DNA of 64,000 nucleotides, taken from contig NC_135551.1 of the NCBI RefSeq assembly GCF_964340395.1, positions 13,553,003 through 13,617,002 on the forward strand, given 5' to 3'. Under the pieces are notes generated by a model that did not search any database, was not told the origin of the DNA, and saw only the letters and a list, made by a program, of their open reading frames with translations. Shown here in pieces: positions 1 through 13,678 of this stretch. The DNA comes from Glandiceps talaboti (taxonomy: Eukaryota > Hemichordata > Enteropneusta > Spengelidae). The position numbers were made by a program, and so were the translations under genes. Each line of letters begins with the position of its first letter. The first letter of the stretch is position 1.

Positions 1-57
1 TCTGTCTCTGTCTGCCTGTCAGTCAGTCTGTCTGTATGTTTCTCATTGCCTTTGGCT

Positions 58-178
<121 letters not shown>

Positions 179-329
179 CCCCTGCGGCCACATTGTCCCC
201 ATTTCTTTAATATGCACGAGCTGATTTTCCGCTGACAATCATGTTGTTACTATTCATAGTACTAACACTGCTAATACCACTGTTATTTACATATTAATGT
301 CCAAATAAAGACACAATGGACCAATATAT

Positions 330-660
330 GACAAAACTGTTATTAACATCCATTATCTGAATTCAAAGTATCAGCTGTTAACGTTTACGTTGAAGTACGT
401 TATCAGGCTTACATTATAGTCAATGTTATTGTTACTTACTATGCCAAGAAGAAGAAATTTCGGCGGTGGCGTCGGCTCTCTCTAGACGCGTAATATATTC
501 CTAGGTATGATATAACGTTTAATTTTGTTCACGCACGAGGGAAATGCGGGTTTTATTTAGAGTGATAGGATAATGCATTCATTGCTATTTTGGTGACACC
601 GCTGGGGGCCGTGACCTATGGTAAAAATATCGCTCCATCTGTGGGGTAGGTCATTCAAGC
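330..660. repeat. Diverged dispersed repeat, copy 1
   Basis: This stretch matches 4087-4570 in the same orientation, with many substitutions and small gaps. Shared landmarks are TATCAGCTGTTAAC, GTTACTTACTATG, AATTTTGTTCAC and, near the end, GGTCATTCAAGCG. Weaker similarity continues around 1290-1380 against 4700-4790 (for example GTAGGCTTT.GTGAAC). No coding capacity is seen; it is an old duplication or an interspersed element. Confidence 0.6.
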
Positions 661-661
661 G

Positions 662-1465
662 TTTTTATTTATTCATTTATTTATTTATTTTTATTTACTC
701 ATGAACCAAACGGTTGTCCCAATTATAGATTTATTGACAAAAGCAATAATAATAAGAAATAATAACAATTAAAAATGAAACTATTTACAATACACATAAA
801 ACACAAACAATTAACACTTACACACAAACAAACAGAAAAAGTACTGCTAAACTGAAAACTACTGCCAAAATGAATAAAAATAGGTAGTTACATAAAGTGT
901 TTTTTGAAAATATCAAAATCATCAAACAAACATATCAATATCCTCGAAATCGCATAGAGAGTAAAGTTAAAAAATGATGAAAATTTTACAATGTTCGTGC
1001 GAGCCGAAGCTAGTCTATAATATTGACTGCGACCAAAAATACTTGATGATAAGTTAATGCTGACAGTCATGTGCAAATACATCAATTATATTACATGATA
1101 CAATGAATTTATCATCTTAAAACGTTAAGCCATGGAAATTTTAGCCTGGTCTCAAGTATTGGAAGATGATATTCCTGACAGAGTTCGTGATGAACAGATC
1201 ATTAATATAGTACAATCCCAGACATGTCATATCCTGCAATATATATACTGAAATGTAATAAAACTACAGTACATTGAACTAAGTACTCACTAAATCAATT
1301 TTTTATAGCGCCAAATGAAGAGCAACAGTCTGTTCAATAGAGTTGAGTAGTTAGAACACGTGGTAGGCTTTTGTGAACAAATAAGGGAAGATGGAAAAGC
1401 CAAATGGGAGAGGGAATAGGAACCATATTCAACGCAACAACCATCACCGTGACTCTTGATTCTAT
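662..1465. other. Gene-free stretch with a (TTTA)n run
   Basis: A short TTTA-rich run at about 662-700 is followed by AT-rich DNA. I see no convincing exon, RNA gene or element with ends here. Confidence 0.5.
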
Positions 1466-1539
1466 ATGACGTACCAGCTGTGCTTTAGTTATAAAATGAT
1501 ACATTTGATGATGAACAATACACCGTATAATACCATATA

Positions 1540-2190
1540 TAATCTTACTGGTAACACATGTACATTCAACATAGTTTATGTCTATCAGTCACTCTTTGGA
1601 AGACCGTGTACAAAGCATGATGTCGAAAATGGTTGCGTGTACTTAATGTCCCAATACAATTGCCATTGTATGGGAATGTGTTACAGTATCATGCTACGTA
1701 CTAGTGCTGTAGACGTGTCACTGTTTACGTTATAATTGTCAATAAATACTAAGACAGAAACCCCATGACAAGTGAGTGCAAGTGTGGTGTACTCGGGGTA
1801 TTTGAAGGAGTGCTAGCTTACAGTGATCTCTGTTGAAGGAGTGCTAGATTTCAGTGATCTCTGTGGGACTGAGCCCGTACTTTCACGAGCGTGTAGCGAT
1901 TGAAAGTGGCAAGCGCGAGTACCCACACTGGAACTGATGTGGCATTGGGTTCTGTTACTATTAAATATGGGTGTTTATCTATAACTAATGTACGGCAAAT
2001 GTCAATAGAGCAAATAATAAAAACCCTAGCGCGCGATCATGTGATTTCGTGTATATGGAACGATCACGTCCTTATTTGTATGTGCATGTAGGTGTGCAGT
2101 ACTGTTTTCGTGATATTGCACTACAGTGAAAATACCACAATCTAATATGCGAACTAACCAGTACTAGTGCAAATAATCTCTGGTACACAT
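1540..2190. repeat. Diverged dispersed repeat, copy 1 of second family
   Basis: This block is similar to 7925-8385 in the same orientation. Both begin with CTTACTGGTAACACATGTAC and share later landmarks including GATCACGTGATTT-like sequence and GATATTGCACTRCAGTGAAA. The 89-residue open frame at 1466-1735 has no recognisable domain and is not kept as a gene. Confidence 0.6.
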
Positions 2191-2199
2191 GTAATGATA

Positions 2200-3540
2200 A
2201 CAAATTAAAGATGAGTGACTGTTATCAGGGAACATTTGCTGTTTTTATTAGGACACTTTTGGTTAACCTGTCCGTTACTTTGACCAAAGGCATAGCCGAG
2301 GCAATTTTTTTATACACACAATGGCAGGTGCAGAATTAGGCGTGGTAACACATGTTGTTATTAGGCAGGGCAGCACATGTTGGTTGCATTGTAACATGGG
2401 GACAGTGCCATATAGAAATGATAAACGAGCTGCAGCCAGTTTCATTGTGGGTATAAAGTGTTAGTAGACAGTTCCTTTCATGGATTACAAGAGGTAAAAT
2501 TGGAAGTTGTACACAGCAAAATCGGTCACACAATTACATAGATCTAAGCAACCTTTATAAATATTGTCCTCGTTAGCTTGATTTGGCGGCCTGGCCTTGT
2601 TATTATATCCTTCGTGAAGGCAACGCCCCGTGAGTATAATCATCACTGTCACATTGTCCATTTTCTGACGAAACAAAGCCACCAACACAATACATAGAAA
2701 CGTAAAACCATTGCATTCAATGATAAATACTTTAAACAAGTATGTGGAGGCATTAGTTCACCATGCTCACCCAAAATGTAGCAGATATCACCTTCCATAA
2801 ATTGAAAAAAAAAAATTCTTGAACAACTCGGCGAAAATGTTTATTTCTAGACATTTAGCAATTTACATCCGACTTTGAAATTTTCGTTTAAAAGCTCTCA
2901 CCAACATATTACATAGCTTGACCTGTAAATGTCGCACATGACAACACATCAATTTGAAAACGTACGCTGCCCAAAATGGATCATTTTGAAATCGATTCGT
3001 TTATTTGTAAACGGAGGTCAAGGGCGGGTGTCATGTGAATGACCGAAAACGCAACAAAATTCAAAAACGTACAAATTCGACGTCAGGAATGATCCCATTT
3101 GAACAAACAATGTGGGGTGTTTTGTATAGTGAAGTGTAATGAGTCATTACATTTTTGAACAGTCAGGTGAACACTAAGCCTTGAGACATTACTAATAACT
3201 GGGATTTGTATTAAATGAGGACATTTTCCTCTAAACTTTACAAAAGTGAAAATGCATAACCAACTCAAATATCTCCCAAGTGACTAGTACCAGTATAGGT
3301 GTTTCCGTGTAAACGGTAGGGAACGATTGTCAGTCGGTTTATTATATCGTTTAAACACATAAAAACACATTAAGCGAATACGATATCGTGGAATTTAACG
3401 TTTTATTCGAAAACGTCCAAACTGAATAATAAACTTAAAAATCACCAGAGGGACTGATGACAGTCTAGGTATTTCAATGTAAACGGTGAACAATGATTGT
3501 CGGTCTATTATATCGGTCTGTATCGATTAACACATAACCC
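2200..3540. other. Gene-free stretch
   Basis: Short open frames on both strands show no signal peptide, domain or splice support. No RNA gene or element boundary was seen. Confidence 0.5.
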
Positions 3541-3558
3541 CCCCCCAAAAAAAAAAAA

Positions 3559-3630
<72 letters not shown>

Positions 3631-3640
3631 AAAAAAAAAA
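3539..3640. repeat. Poly-C/poly-A and (AAAT)n microsatellite
   Basis: A short C run and A run lead into about 80 bases of AAAT repeats. Confidence 0.95.
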
Positions 3641-4086
3641 TATGATACTATTGATTGTTACCGTCTTTAGTCCACAATATTTGACTGACATGTATAAAAT
3701 CGATTGATTATATTTTAATGTCGTAAAGTTTTTTTTCAATCTGGGGCGTACTGTACCTGTGACCGGTGAGTGCCCCCACTAAATTTATCACTGACCCATC
3801 GATAGCATCATTTTAAATCGAGGTTAAATTCACAATTTACATTCACATAAAATTCTATTAATCACGATTCACGCGTTTAATTTAGAAGCATTTACCATTC
3901 ACTTCCGAAAATAACGATCTTTCACCAGTAACGCAATATTCACCAATTCACAATTCACGCATTTAAAAAAAGATGCGTTCACCATTCACATTTTAAAAAA
4001 ATATTAACGATTCACCATTCACGCGTACGTAAGGTATATACCCCTCCATATATAAACACAAGTACCGGTGTACTATATTAAATAAC

Positions 4087-4570
4087 TGTTGTTATCATCC
4101 ATTATCTAAATTCAAAGTATCAGCTGTTAACCTTTACGTTATCAGGCTTACATTATATAGTCAAGGATAATTGTTACTTACTATGGCCGGGAAGAAGAAA
4201 TTTTGGCGTTGGCGTCGTTCCTTTCTAATCGCCTAAAATATTCTTCGATATGACAACGTCTAATTTTGTTCACACACGCGGGAAAACGGGTTGTACGTAC
4301 TAACAGTGAAACGAGAATGCATCAGCGTGATGTTATTTTGATGACACCCACCGTTGAGGGCTATGACGTATATTGTGCAAATGTCGCTCCGTCTGTACGA
4401 ATGGGTCTATGATATGACTCAAGATAAGACTATCGAGGTAGACTCGTTTGAAGTGACACGACGTACCTACTAAGCGACGTGGATGGTAATTATATCATAC
4501 AAGGCAATACTTGTTTTTATACATTTTATAGCAGTTACCCATGCCAGGACGACGGTTGGTCATTCAAGCG
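4087..4570. repeat. Diverged dispersed repeat, copy 2
   Basis: Second copy of the block at 330-660, same orientation, about 3.8 kb away. The spacing and order of the flanking similarity suggest an old tandem duplication rather than two independent insertions, but a database of repeats for this genome would be needed to decide. Confidence 0.6.
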
Positions 4571-4827
4571 TAAAGATAGTAAGTTATATTAATGAATGAC
4601 ATAAATATAGCATCTTCCCATATTTCTCATATCCTCAGCTATTGACTCAAGTGTCACATAACACTCACTACAATACCGTACCTGCATTACGTAATAAATG
4701 AGTCAAACTTTACGGTGCCTAAATCCAGAGCAAAATTCGGTTTAATAGCGTTGAATGGCACACAGTAGGCTTTGGTGAACTATGATCGATGCTGCCACTC
4801 TTGCTCTCCTGAATAATGCCGACTCAA

Positions 4828-7031
4828 CAGTACCGTAGCCTGCGGGGGCAGTTGCCCCCCCCCCCCTGAGATTTTGGAAAAAAGCAAGAAAAAAGAGACT
4901 TTTTGAATACATAGCGATGTTTTTAAAATCGTTATTTACGTTATGATTCCTAGCATGCGCGATTTAAATTGATGGTTCACTAAAGTCAAAAGTGACTATA
5001 CTGATTCCTCGCTAAATATGTATCTTATATCTCTATTGTACGCTGGCTTAACTTTGAATTAAAAAAAATGTGTCCATTAAAGAATTGTAACTTTAAAAAT
5101 TCTTTGTGCGGGAAAGTACAAAAGAAGTTCACACGCACTGCGCATTTTCCGCGGGTAACAGTAGTCTTGAAAGTCTCCTTTCATTTCAAAATAGCAATTC
5201 GCAATAATGTCAGAGAGTTAAACTCCAAAAAAAGACGGAAAAAGTCGTTCAACGCGAGTTCCACTGTTGGTACTCGTGTTTGCCACTTTCAACCTCATTT
5301 ACATCTTGTTCCTTATATTAAAACATTTACCGATAAAACGGCAGACCTCTTTTTTGGAATATCTGGTGGCCCTAAAAAAAACTATTAAACTAGGTACGCA
5401 ATTTAAGATCCACTCTTTAAAGATCCACTTTCAATAATTGTGTTCGGCGTTGTCTTTGGTTAAAATGTTGTTTGATATAATTATCTCATTGCACTGACAC
5501 TAACGTTATTACGCAATTCATTTTGAAGCGACAACTTGCTATGGAAAGAATGGCCCTGAATTTGTAAACAGAGCTGTACCTTCGACATAAAAATCCAAAC
5601 TTCAATCATTTCCATTATAATGATAATGACAAGGAGAATTCACTGAGTTCACCTTGTGTTCCAACATAAAGAAGGGCCATAAAAGTGTTGGGAGTAGGGT
5701 AAAGAAAATGATTGTTTTGTTGTGTTACTTATTTGAGAAAGCACAATCCATTTTTTTTTATTTAAAAGTTTGGTTTTTATTTTTACTGTGAATGTGACAT
5801 CTTTTCGGCAACTACTTTGAAAGATACGACATTAGGCCAGGAAAAACGAAAAAGCTGTTCAACCTACCCATATATTTTTTTGGGTGATGGGCAATATATC
5901 CTCATGCGGGCTTCGCATTTGTTTCAAAATTAAGGATATTTCTTTATATTTTCTGAATAGTACATGTAACAATATACATTTGAGTCTATTCCAAATTATA
6001 TAATATCTTATACAGTGGTTTACGACCATTGGGAGTGGGCTGAACAGTCATAGGGCCATCAAAGTCTGAAAGTCATGAAATGTGTTGCTCTTTATTCGGG
6101 ATTTTTGGGAACCAAATTAAACTTCAGGAGAAGTCATTTACCAAGTGCACATCCGCACAATATCTTTCAGCTTTGCCACAACAAAATACACTTCCAGATT
6201 ATATGTAATGTATCGCATAATTGTTTAAATTCTGGTATTTTATTACCATATTCAAGTATTGTAAAACATTAAATTATGTCTATGGTTTGATATTTTATGC
6301 CTCTAAATGGCCTCCTACACTGTCTTATTTTCAATTTTTTTCACCTTTGGAGTTGTCTCTCCAATCAGTAGCAATCAAGGTGATAATTGTCTTTCTCCCA
6401 AAACAAGATGGATGGAGTCTGGCTAAGTACCTCCCTGTATAGGTTAGAGCTAATTAGAGACATCTCCGTATGCGTGTGAAGTCCACATCCTGTGGAAAGT
6501 AATCTCATCAGAGTATTATTGTTGTTGGCTATCACTGTTATTTTAATGTATCATATTGTACCACATAATTTTATATCTCCACTTTAGTGTAGGTGACAGA
6601 TGGGGTGGCTAAAATAATGCTTGAGTTTCGTTTGGCGGGGCTTAACATTTTTTGATAAGAGAGGTTTAGAGGAGCTACAACATTTATTTAATTAACCGTG
6701 AATTATGTACATTGCCTAACTGTAGCTATACAGACAAATTGCAAGAGATAGTATCAAGATGACTGAATAAGTTCTATCTAAACTCGACCTGAAATGTTTT
6801 GCTATCATTATATATGGTTTGTTTTATCCTTGATGGGTTAGGTTGCCCGTTGACCAGCTTTTTTATTTTTTCTAGCCTTACATATGATATTTAATTGCGT
6901 ATGCTAAAATATATATTATGTAAATTGCATTTAAATTTATGTAAATTGGTCACTTTTCTAAATTTTTAATGCATAATTGCACCAAGACAAAGTTCTGCCC
7001 TCCCTAGCAATTTGGTCAGGCTACGGCCCTG
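4828..7031. mobile_element. Candidate hAT-like DNA transposon, non-autonomous
   Basis: The left end reads CAGTACCGTAGCCTG and the right end is its near-perfect inverse (CAGGCTACGGCCCTG), giving 15-base terminal inverted repeats with two mismatches. Ends of the form CAGGGCCGTAGC are typical of hAT-family elements. The left end is followed by a G-run/C-run hairpin, also common in such elements. No transposase is visible: the longest open frame (5068-5388, 106 aa) is basic and unrecognised. I could not find an intact 8-bp target duplication (flanks CGACTCAA and CTCAGTGA), so the element may be old or the pairing of ends may be fortuitous. Confidence 0.4.
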
Positions 7032-7924
7032 CTCAGTGATTGTGTATATTAAATTCAGTCACACATTTTTTATGAGTGGTGTAGTACAAATCTCTTGGAG
7101 CTAAATGTGTTTATAACTACTTGATGACCATTTGCCTTTCGTCGAAACGTAGTGCCCCCAATCGTGATTAATATTGATGTCTTACAAATATATACCCTTG
7201 TTTGACCATTGAAAATTAAGATATCATTTACACATCATACTACAGCTATATAAAAGAAGTTCCAACAGCGTTACAAGTGCTTCGCCGATTTGCTCTCTTT
7301 CTTTATAAATGCTAAACTGTTTCTCATACTCTATCGTAGCATTATTGAAAATCTAGATCTCTTAACTTATTGTAACAAATGTGTTATTTCGGTCGGTCGT
7401 CAATCTCAACAAACATTATTGTGAACATTCCTTTTATTACTACTAAAATTGTGGGCCTGCCCACACTTGCTCTCTCCGACCTCACTCATCGGGCAGTATT
7501 GGGCAATGCACGTGTAATTGTTGTTGATAATAAACATCCACTTAATACATTTTTTTGACATTCTCCCATCTGAACGAAGATACCGTTGTCTTAAATGCTC
7601 CAACGTTCGATACAGAAAGAGTTTTGTCCTGTCAGCCGTCAGATTGTTAAATCGATGCTAAGTTGAATTTGTGTATTTGTGTAGCTTGTCTTTACTTTTA
7701 CTCGCCCATTTCAAGGTTTCAAGATTTGGAACTGGTGGCAGCAGTGGGATCAGGCTAAAATAACAATTAATGCAATGTTAGATGAATTAAATAAATGAAA
7801 AACCCAAGTTGTAAAAAATGACCCCCCCCCTAATTTCCCCGACCCCCCCCCCCCTCCTTGTAATTACGAAATGCTCCCTTAAATAATTTATGTTTGTTAT
7901 CCTACATTGACCTATTGATCTTGA

Positions 7925-8145
7925 CCCTAAGCTTACTGGTAACACATGTACATTCAATACAATGCATACACGTGTACCAGTCTCTCTATGGGAAATAATA
8001 TAAAGCATGTCGAGACAGGTTTTCTGTATATTTCATGGATACCGTTATCGTCTGGCACATTTTTATTTGCAATCATACGTTAGTATTTAACACGAGTGCG
8101 CCCGAACGAGTGCAAATACTTAGTCTGAAACTCATGTGGCATGGG

Positions 8146-8176
<31 letters not shown>

Positions 8177-8385
8177 GTATGTTTATCTAAAACGGTCAAT
8201 TTCCATAAAAATAATAAAATCATAAGATCACGTGATTTTTTGTGTAGAGAACGATCGCGACCTCATGTGCATATCATTTGCATGCAAATATACAATAATG
8301 TTTTCGATATTGCACTGCAGTGAAAATACCACTAGTAAGTGCGCGAAAAGGGATCACTGGTACATATATAATAATAAATACGATT
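7925..8385. repeat. Diverged dispersed repeat, copy 2 of second family
   Basis: Similar to 1540-2190 in the same orientation; it also contains an (ATT)n run at about 8148-8176. The two copies differ by many substitutions and indels. Confidence 0.6.
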
Positions 8386-8441
8386 GTTTATGATGAATCA
8401 GATTGACTTTATAATTTGAGTCCTGAAATCTATGTTTGCAT

Positions 8442-9885
<1,444 letters not shown>

Positions 9886-10761
9886 TCATACCATATGTAA
9901 AAGAGTAAACACGGTCGCAGTGATGGTAATTAAAAACCCGACAGAAACAGATGAACTTTCACCAGTGGGTTGTGTGTCTGCAATGAAAGGACCTATCGAA
10001 CATTCCTTGTCGTACATTAACACTGGTTGCCGAACCCTGCACGTAAACACGATATTTATGTCAAGGATGGTAGACGGAGTCCATTCGTACTCAATAAAAG
10101 ACAGCCCTTCGTTAGTTTGCCCGGAACTAGATGCCATTAAGTCCACTGAATCATTTTGACGAAACCATGACATGTTTACAGCAGGAACGCCTGGGTCAGA
10201 AAAACAAGTCATTTTCAAGGTCTCAGTGGGTAAAACTACAATTGGCGATTTCGACGTCTGTATGATTTGGCCGGGGGCAGAAGCCAGAAGACATAAAGGA
10301 TAGCTTGGACGTGGAACAGCATATATTGTAACTACTGCACCCCTAGTATATTGATGTACTTCGAAATTATCCCTACCGACCGTACAGCATTTGTAAGTCC
10401 CACCATCCATTTCGGCAGTCTCTGGCGTGATATCAGTCACGTTCAATGTATACCAACTCGGACAACCTTCACAACCACCAAATTTTCCATCTATGCTGTA
10501 TCTCCTTTTATCGGTCACGGACAGATCGAATACCGTATAATTGTTGCTGATGAATTTGTCATTTTTCATCCATGCCACTGTCTCATCGATGTAGAGATAC
10601 GAAACTTCGCATTGCAAGGAGAAAGACTCCGTTGTTTCGCTCTCATTGCCAACAAACAGGGTCAGATCCTGTGGTTCCCTTCCAAACTGCCAGTCACCAT
10701 GTACGCCAGAATATACGATTAGTAAAACATTTGTAATATACCATAAACTTTTGTAATCCAT
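9886..10761 (-). CDS. Two-Ig-domain surface protein, GPI-anchored or tail-less (short family member)
   Basis: Predicted 291-aa single-exon protein. I start at the ATG at 10761, because a typical signal peptide follows it (basic start, hydrophobic core, cleavage before DWQFGREPQD); the frame stays open to an ATG at 10854, which would bury the signal. Ig domain 1 is V-like, with SLQC, VAWMK and DGGTYKCC around strands B, C and F, plus an extra CEGC pair. Ig domain 2 has LKMTC, MSWFRQ and IVFTC, flanked by the family's extra cysteines in YPLC and ECSIGPF. The C-terminus is a small-residue patch followed by about 16 hydrophobic residues and then a stop, as in a GPI-attachment signal; a tail-less membrane anchor is the alternative. 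It is about 16 kb from the next family member and the most diverged of the three short genes. Binding partner unknown. Confidence 0.8.
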   Translation of the reverse strand: MDYKSLWYITNVLLIVYSGVHGDWQFGREPQDLTLFVGNESETTESFSLQCEVSYLYIDETVAWMKNDKFISNNYTVFDLSVTDKRRYSIDGKFGGCEGCPSWYTLNVTDITPETAEMDGGTYKCCTVGRDNFEVHQYTRGAVVTIYAVPRPSYPLCLLASAPGQIIQTSKSPIVVLPTETLKMTCFSDPGVPAVNMSWFRQNDSVDLMASSSGQTNEGLSFIEYEWTPSTILDINIVFTCRVRQPVLMYDKECSIGPFIADTQPTGESSSVSVGFLITITATVFTLLHMV

Positions 10762-10898
10762 GTCGAGATATACACTTGGTAGTTTGAATATCGGATCTAT
10801 ATTAAAGCAATTCGGGATGTCGTAAAATCCACTTTGAACTCCTATTGAGGTCACGTTAGGTTATAATCGCATGGGGGCGCTACTGTGAGGACCTACGT

Positions 10899-10901
<3 letters not shown>

Positions 10902-10994
<93 letters not shown>

Positions 10995-11037
10995 TAAGTT
11001 TTGATAAAGTGTACCCCATCTCATCGAAACCGGTATC

Positions 11038-11123
<86 letters not shown>
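10902..11123. repeat. Two (AT)n microsatellites
   Basis: AT runs at 10902-10991 and 11040-11123, separated by 48 bases of unique sequence. They sit between the Ig gene's 5' flank and the retroelement fragments. Confidence 0.97.
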
Positions 11124-11125
<2 letters not shown>

Positions 11126-12629
11126 AAGTCAGTGGTAAGATTTGTCCGCAGTACAGTGCTCGATACGTCTGCACGCAGAGCGGAGTATATGTTGAGGGTA
11201 GCAGAAAATCAAGTCGGGTTTTTCGTCTCTACAAGCCTGTTTCGTGAGTAAATCACTCGTCAGGAGATGTTGATGTACTGAATATACCTCGTATAAATCA
11301 TGTGGTGTAAGGCGGGATTTACCTAGGGTGTTGAGTGGTGCTTTTGTTTGTACAAAAGGTGTCAATTATGTGTGCGATGGGTCAGGTGTTACACAACAAT
11401 GTTTTATTTCGATGGCGACAAGAGGATACAAGTTCATTTCGTTTAATTAATGTGGATAGTTCGGGTCGGCAGATAATAAAGAACTTTTCTTTGAGGCATA
11501 AATTGCACTTCTTGCTTGCGCTATTGTAGGTTGGGTGGGATGAAAGTGGTCGCCAGGAAATGGAGTGGTCGATGTTTTTATCCTTGAGGGTCCAGATATG
11601 TTTGCTGAGTTCCGTAGAGTTCCTATGTTTAGTGTGTCGGAATGATGCTGTGTGGTTTCTGTACCTTGTCTTAAACTCGTTTTCTGTGAGCCCGATGTAT
11701 GTTTCTATAATGTCGTTGTCCTTGTGTGTGACGGCTGCTTGGTAGATTACGGATTTCTGTAGGCAGTTTTCGTTGAGCGGGCATGTTTTCTTTTGCCGAC
11801 AGTTGCATGTTTTATTGGCATTGGTGCTGTTTACGGTGGTGTTGGTGCGTTCGTGTGAAATAAGGGTGCGTTTGTTGTGGTTGTTGATGACGTGCTTGAT
11901 GTTATTCATGCAGCTGTAACTGATTTTAACGGTGTTGCGGTTGAAGATTTTTCTGAGTTTATGATCTTTGTGGAAGTGTTTGTCTACAAGGCTGAGGAAT
12001 CTGTGTCCGATGTAGACTCTCTTACAGCCCTCGGAGCTTCGCTTTACTAAAATTAAAGCTAAACGAATTATTTTGTATGTACCGATGCCAGCTAATTAAC
12101 CGTACTCGAATATCCTTGTACTGTGCGCCCTCATCGACCATGATAGAGATAACCATTCGTTGACGTGTGACTGCGACGCTCCGTGTTATCGCGAAGCCCC
12201 GAGGTCCGATGTTGGTGCTAACATTTTTGCTGAATGGGGGTTGTACCATAATATGTCTTTCCGTTGTCTGTTTCTTCGTCTAGAGGTCGTGGTCGGCTCG
12301 TAGTGTAGTGTGTATTTGTATCCGCTCTCGTTGAGTGCTTTTTGGTATGGGGGTGCGGCTTGGTCGAAAGATGCTTTGTTCGAAGAGTGTAATGATAGGC
12401 GTTTGTTAATACCAGTGGGTATGCTCTTAGTCGTGGTTTGTGGGTGGTTGCTATCTCGGTGTACATATTGCAGGATGGTGTCGGGCTTTGTGTAGGGCCG
12501 GTACGTATCGTTGCTCAAGTTGAGGGTGACATCTAAAAAGTTGATTATCTGTTTGTTGGCTTCTATTGTTATGCGTAGTCCGTTGAGGTGGAAAATGCGG
12601 CATATGTTTTTCTTGATGTTTTTCTTGAT
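11124..12629 (-). mobile_element. Penelope-like retroelement fragment, left (minus) copy
   Basis: Read on the minus strand, the fragment starts inside the reverse-transcriptase end of the polyprotein (motifs NFLDVTL, TYRPYTKP, SNHP, AAPPYQKAL) and continues into a GIY-YIG endonuclease domain (frame 11382-11909), with a CNCR/CPLNENC cysteine region, SVIYQ, ETYIGLT, RYRNH and STELSKHIW. These features are known from Penelope-like elements. It is broken: one C is missing from the C-run at about 12240, which shifts frame, and a MITE sits at 12014-12203. The 5' part of the polyprotein is absent. About 260 bases of non-coding 3' sequence follow down to the AT repeat. Confidence 0.75.
12014..12203. 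mobile_element. Half-palindrome MITE inserted in the retroelement
   Basis: A 190-bp insert splits the coding sequence of the Penelope-like fragment. The nine bases GTCCGATGT occur on both sides (12005-12013 and 12204-12212), so the host reading frame resumes cleanly after the second copy. The insert is close in sequence to the left half of the palindromic element at 20690-21065, including the start AGACTCTCTTACAG. It carries only one arm plus a short inverted CCTCGG.GCTTCGC end. Confidence 0.8.
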
Positions 12630-13298
12630 ATTTCACACGAACGCACCAACACCACCGTAAACAGCACCAATGCCAATAAAACATGCAACTGTCGGCAAAA
12701 GAAAACATGCCCGCTCAACGAAAACTGCCTACAGAAATCCGTAATCTACCAAGCAGCCGTCACACACAAGGACAACGACATTACAGAAACATACATCGGG
12801 CTCACAGAAAACGAGTTTAAGACAAGGTACAGAAACCACACAGCATCATTCCGACACACTAAACATAGGAACTCTACGGAACTCAGCAAACATATCTGGA
12901 CCCTCAAGGATAAAAACATCGACCACTCCTTTTCCTGGCGACCACTTTCATCCCACCCAACCTACAATAGCGCAAGCAAGAAGTGCAATTTATGCCTCAA
13001 AGAAAAGTTCTTTATTATCTGCCGACCCGAACTATCTACATTAAATAAACGAAATGAACTTGTATCCTCTTGTCGCCATCGAAATAAAACATTGTTGTGT
13101 AACACCTGACCCATCGCACACATAATTGACACCTTTTGTACAAACAAAAGCACCACTCAACACCCTAGGTAAATCCCGCCTTACACCACACGATTTATAC
13201 GAGGTATATTCAGTACATCAACATCTCCTGACGAGTGATTTACTCACGAAACAGGCTTGTAGAGACGAAAAACCCGACTTGATTTTCTTCTACCCTCT
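12630..13298 (+). mobile_element. Penelope-like retroelement fragment, right (plus) copy
   Basis: A second copy of the GIY-YIG end (coding about 12630-13109) lies head-to-head with the left copy, joined directly to its reverse-transcriptase segment. The protein is almost identical to the left copy over the shared part, with a few substitutions (for example ITETYIG for IIETYIG, HSFSW for HSISW). Non-coding 3' sequence matches the left copy down to about 13298, then stops. The high identity suggests a recent inversion-type event or two linked insertions from one source. Confidence 0.75.
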
Positions 13299-13678
13299 TG
13301 GTTTGTTGTTTGTTTGTAATCAAGTTAATTAATTTGACATTTGTACTGATGAACTAACGCCGTGTATCCTATATCTAACAATGCATGTTTCAAATATAAA
13401 TTTCATGTACTGTGATCATTGATCATAACGAGGGGATGTCGAAAAACAATCCTTACGGCAGTCAGCCAGTTTACATCCGAAACTAAAGCCATCGGATGCA
13501 ATGACATTCACACAATCACCGCACATATTTATGTGCAGGGTGTTTGCCCAAAAACGTGTTGATTCTCAACACTCATGATCACAACACTGCACTGCAGCGC
13601 CAACACGTGACGCATACTGAGTGACCTTTGATACCATTCACCCGAACTTGAAATCCGATAATGAATTACATGTATGTC
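13299..13678. other. 5' flank of the methyltransferase gene
   Basis: About 380 bases between the retroelement fragment and the first ATG. It probably contains the promoter, but I see no clear TATA box. Confidence 0.4.

Noticed and set aside
5068-5388. 106-aa basic frame as a transposase
   Set aside because: No catalytic motif or zinc-finger pattern recognised; too short and isolated.
10351-10722. Plus-strand frame of 123 aa
   Set aside because: Shadow of the minus-strand Ig gene. The minus frame has a signal peptide, Ig cysteines and paralogues; the plus frame has none.
10762-10854. Longer N-termini of the short Ig genes (also 27239-27298 and 39229-39288)
   Set aside because: They would place 20-31 polar residues before the signal peptide. 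The internal ATG gives a standard signal, so the upstream part is taken as 5' UTR, although it is partly conserved between units 1 and 3.
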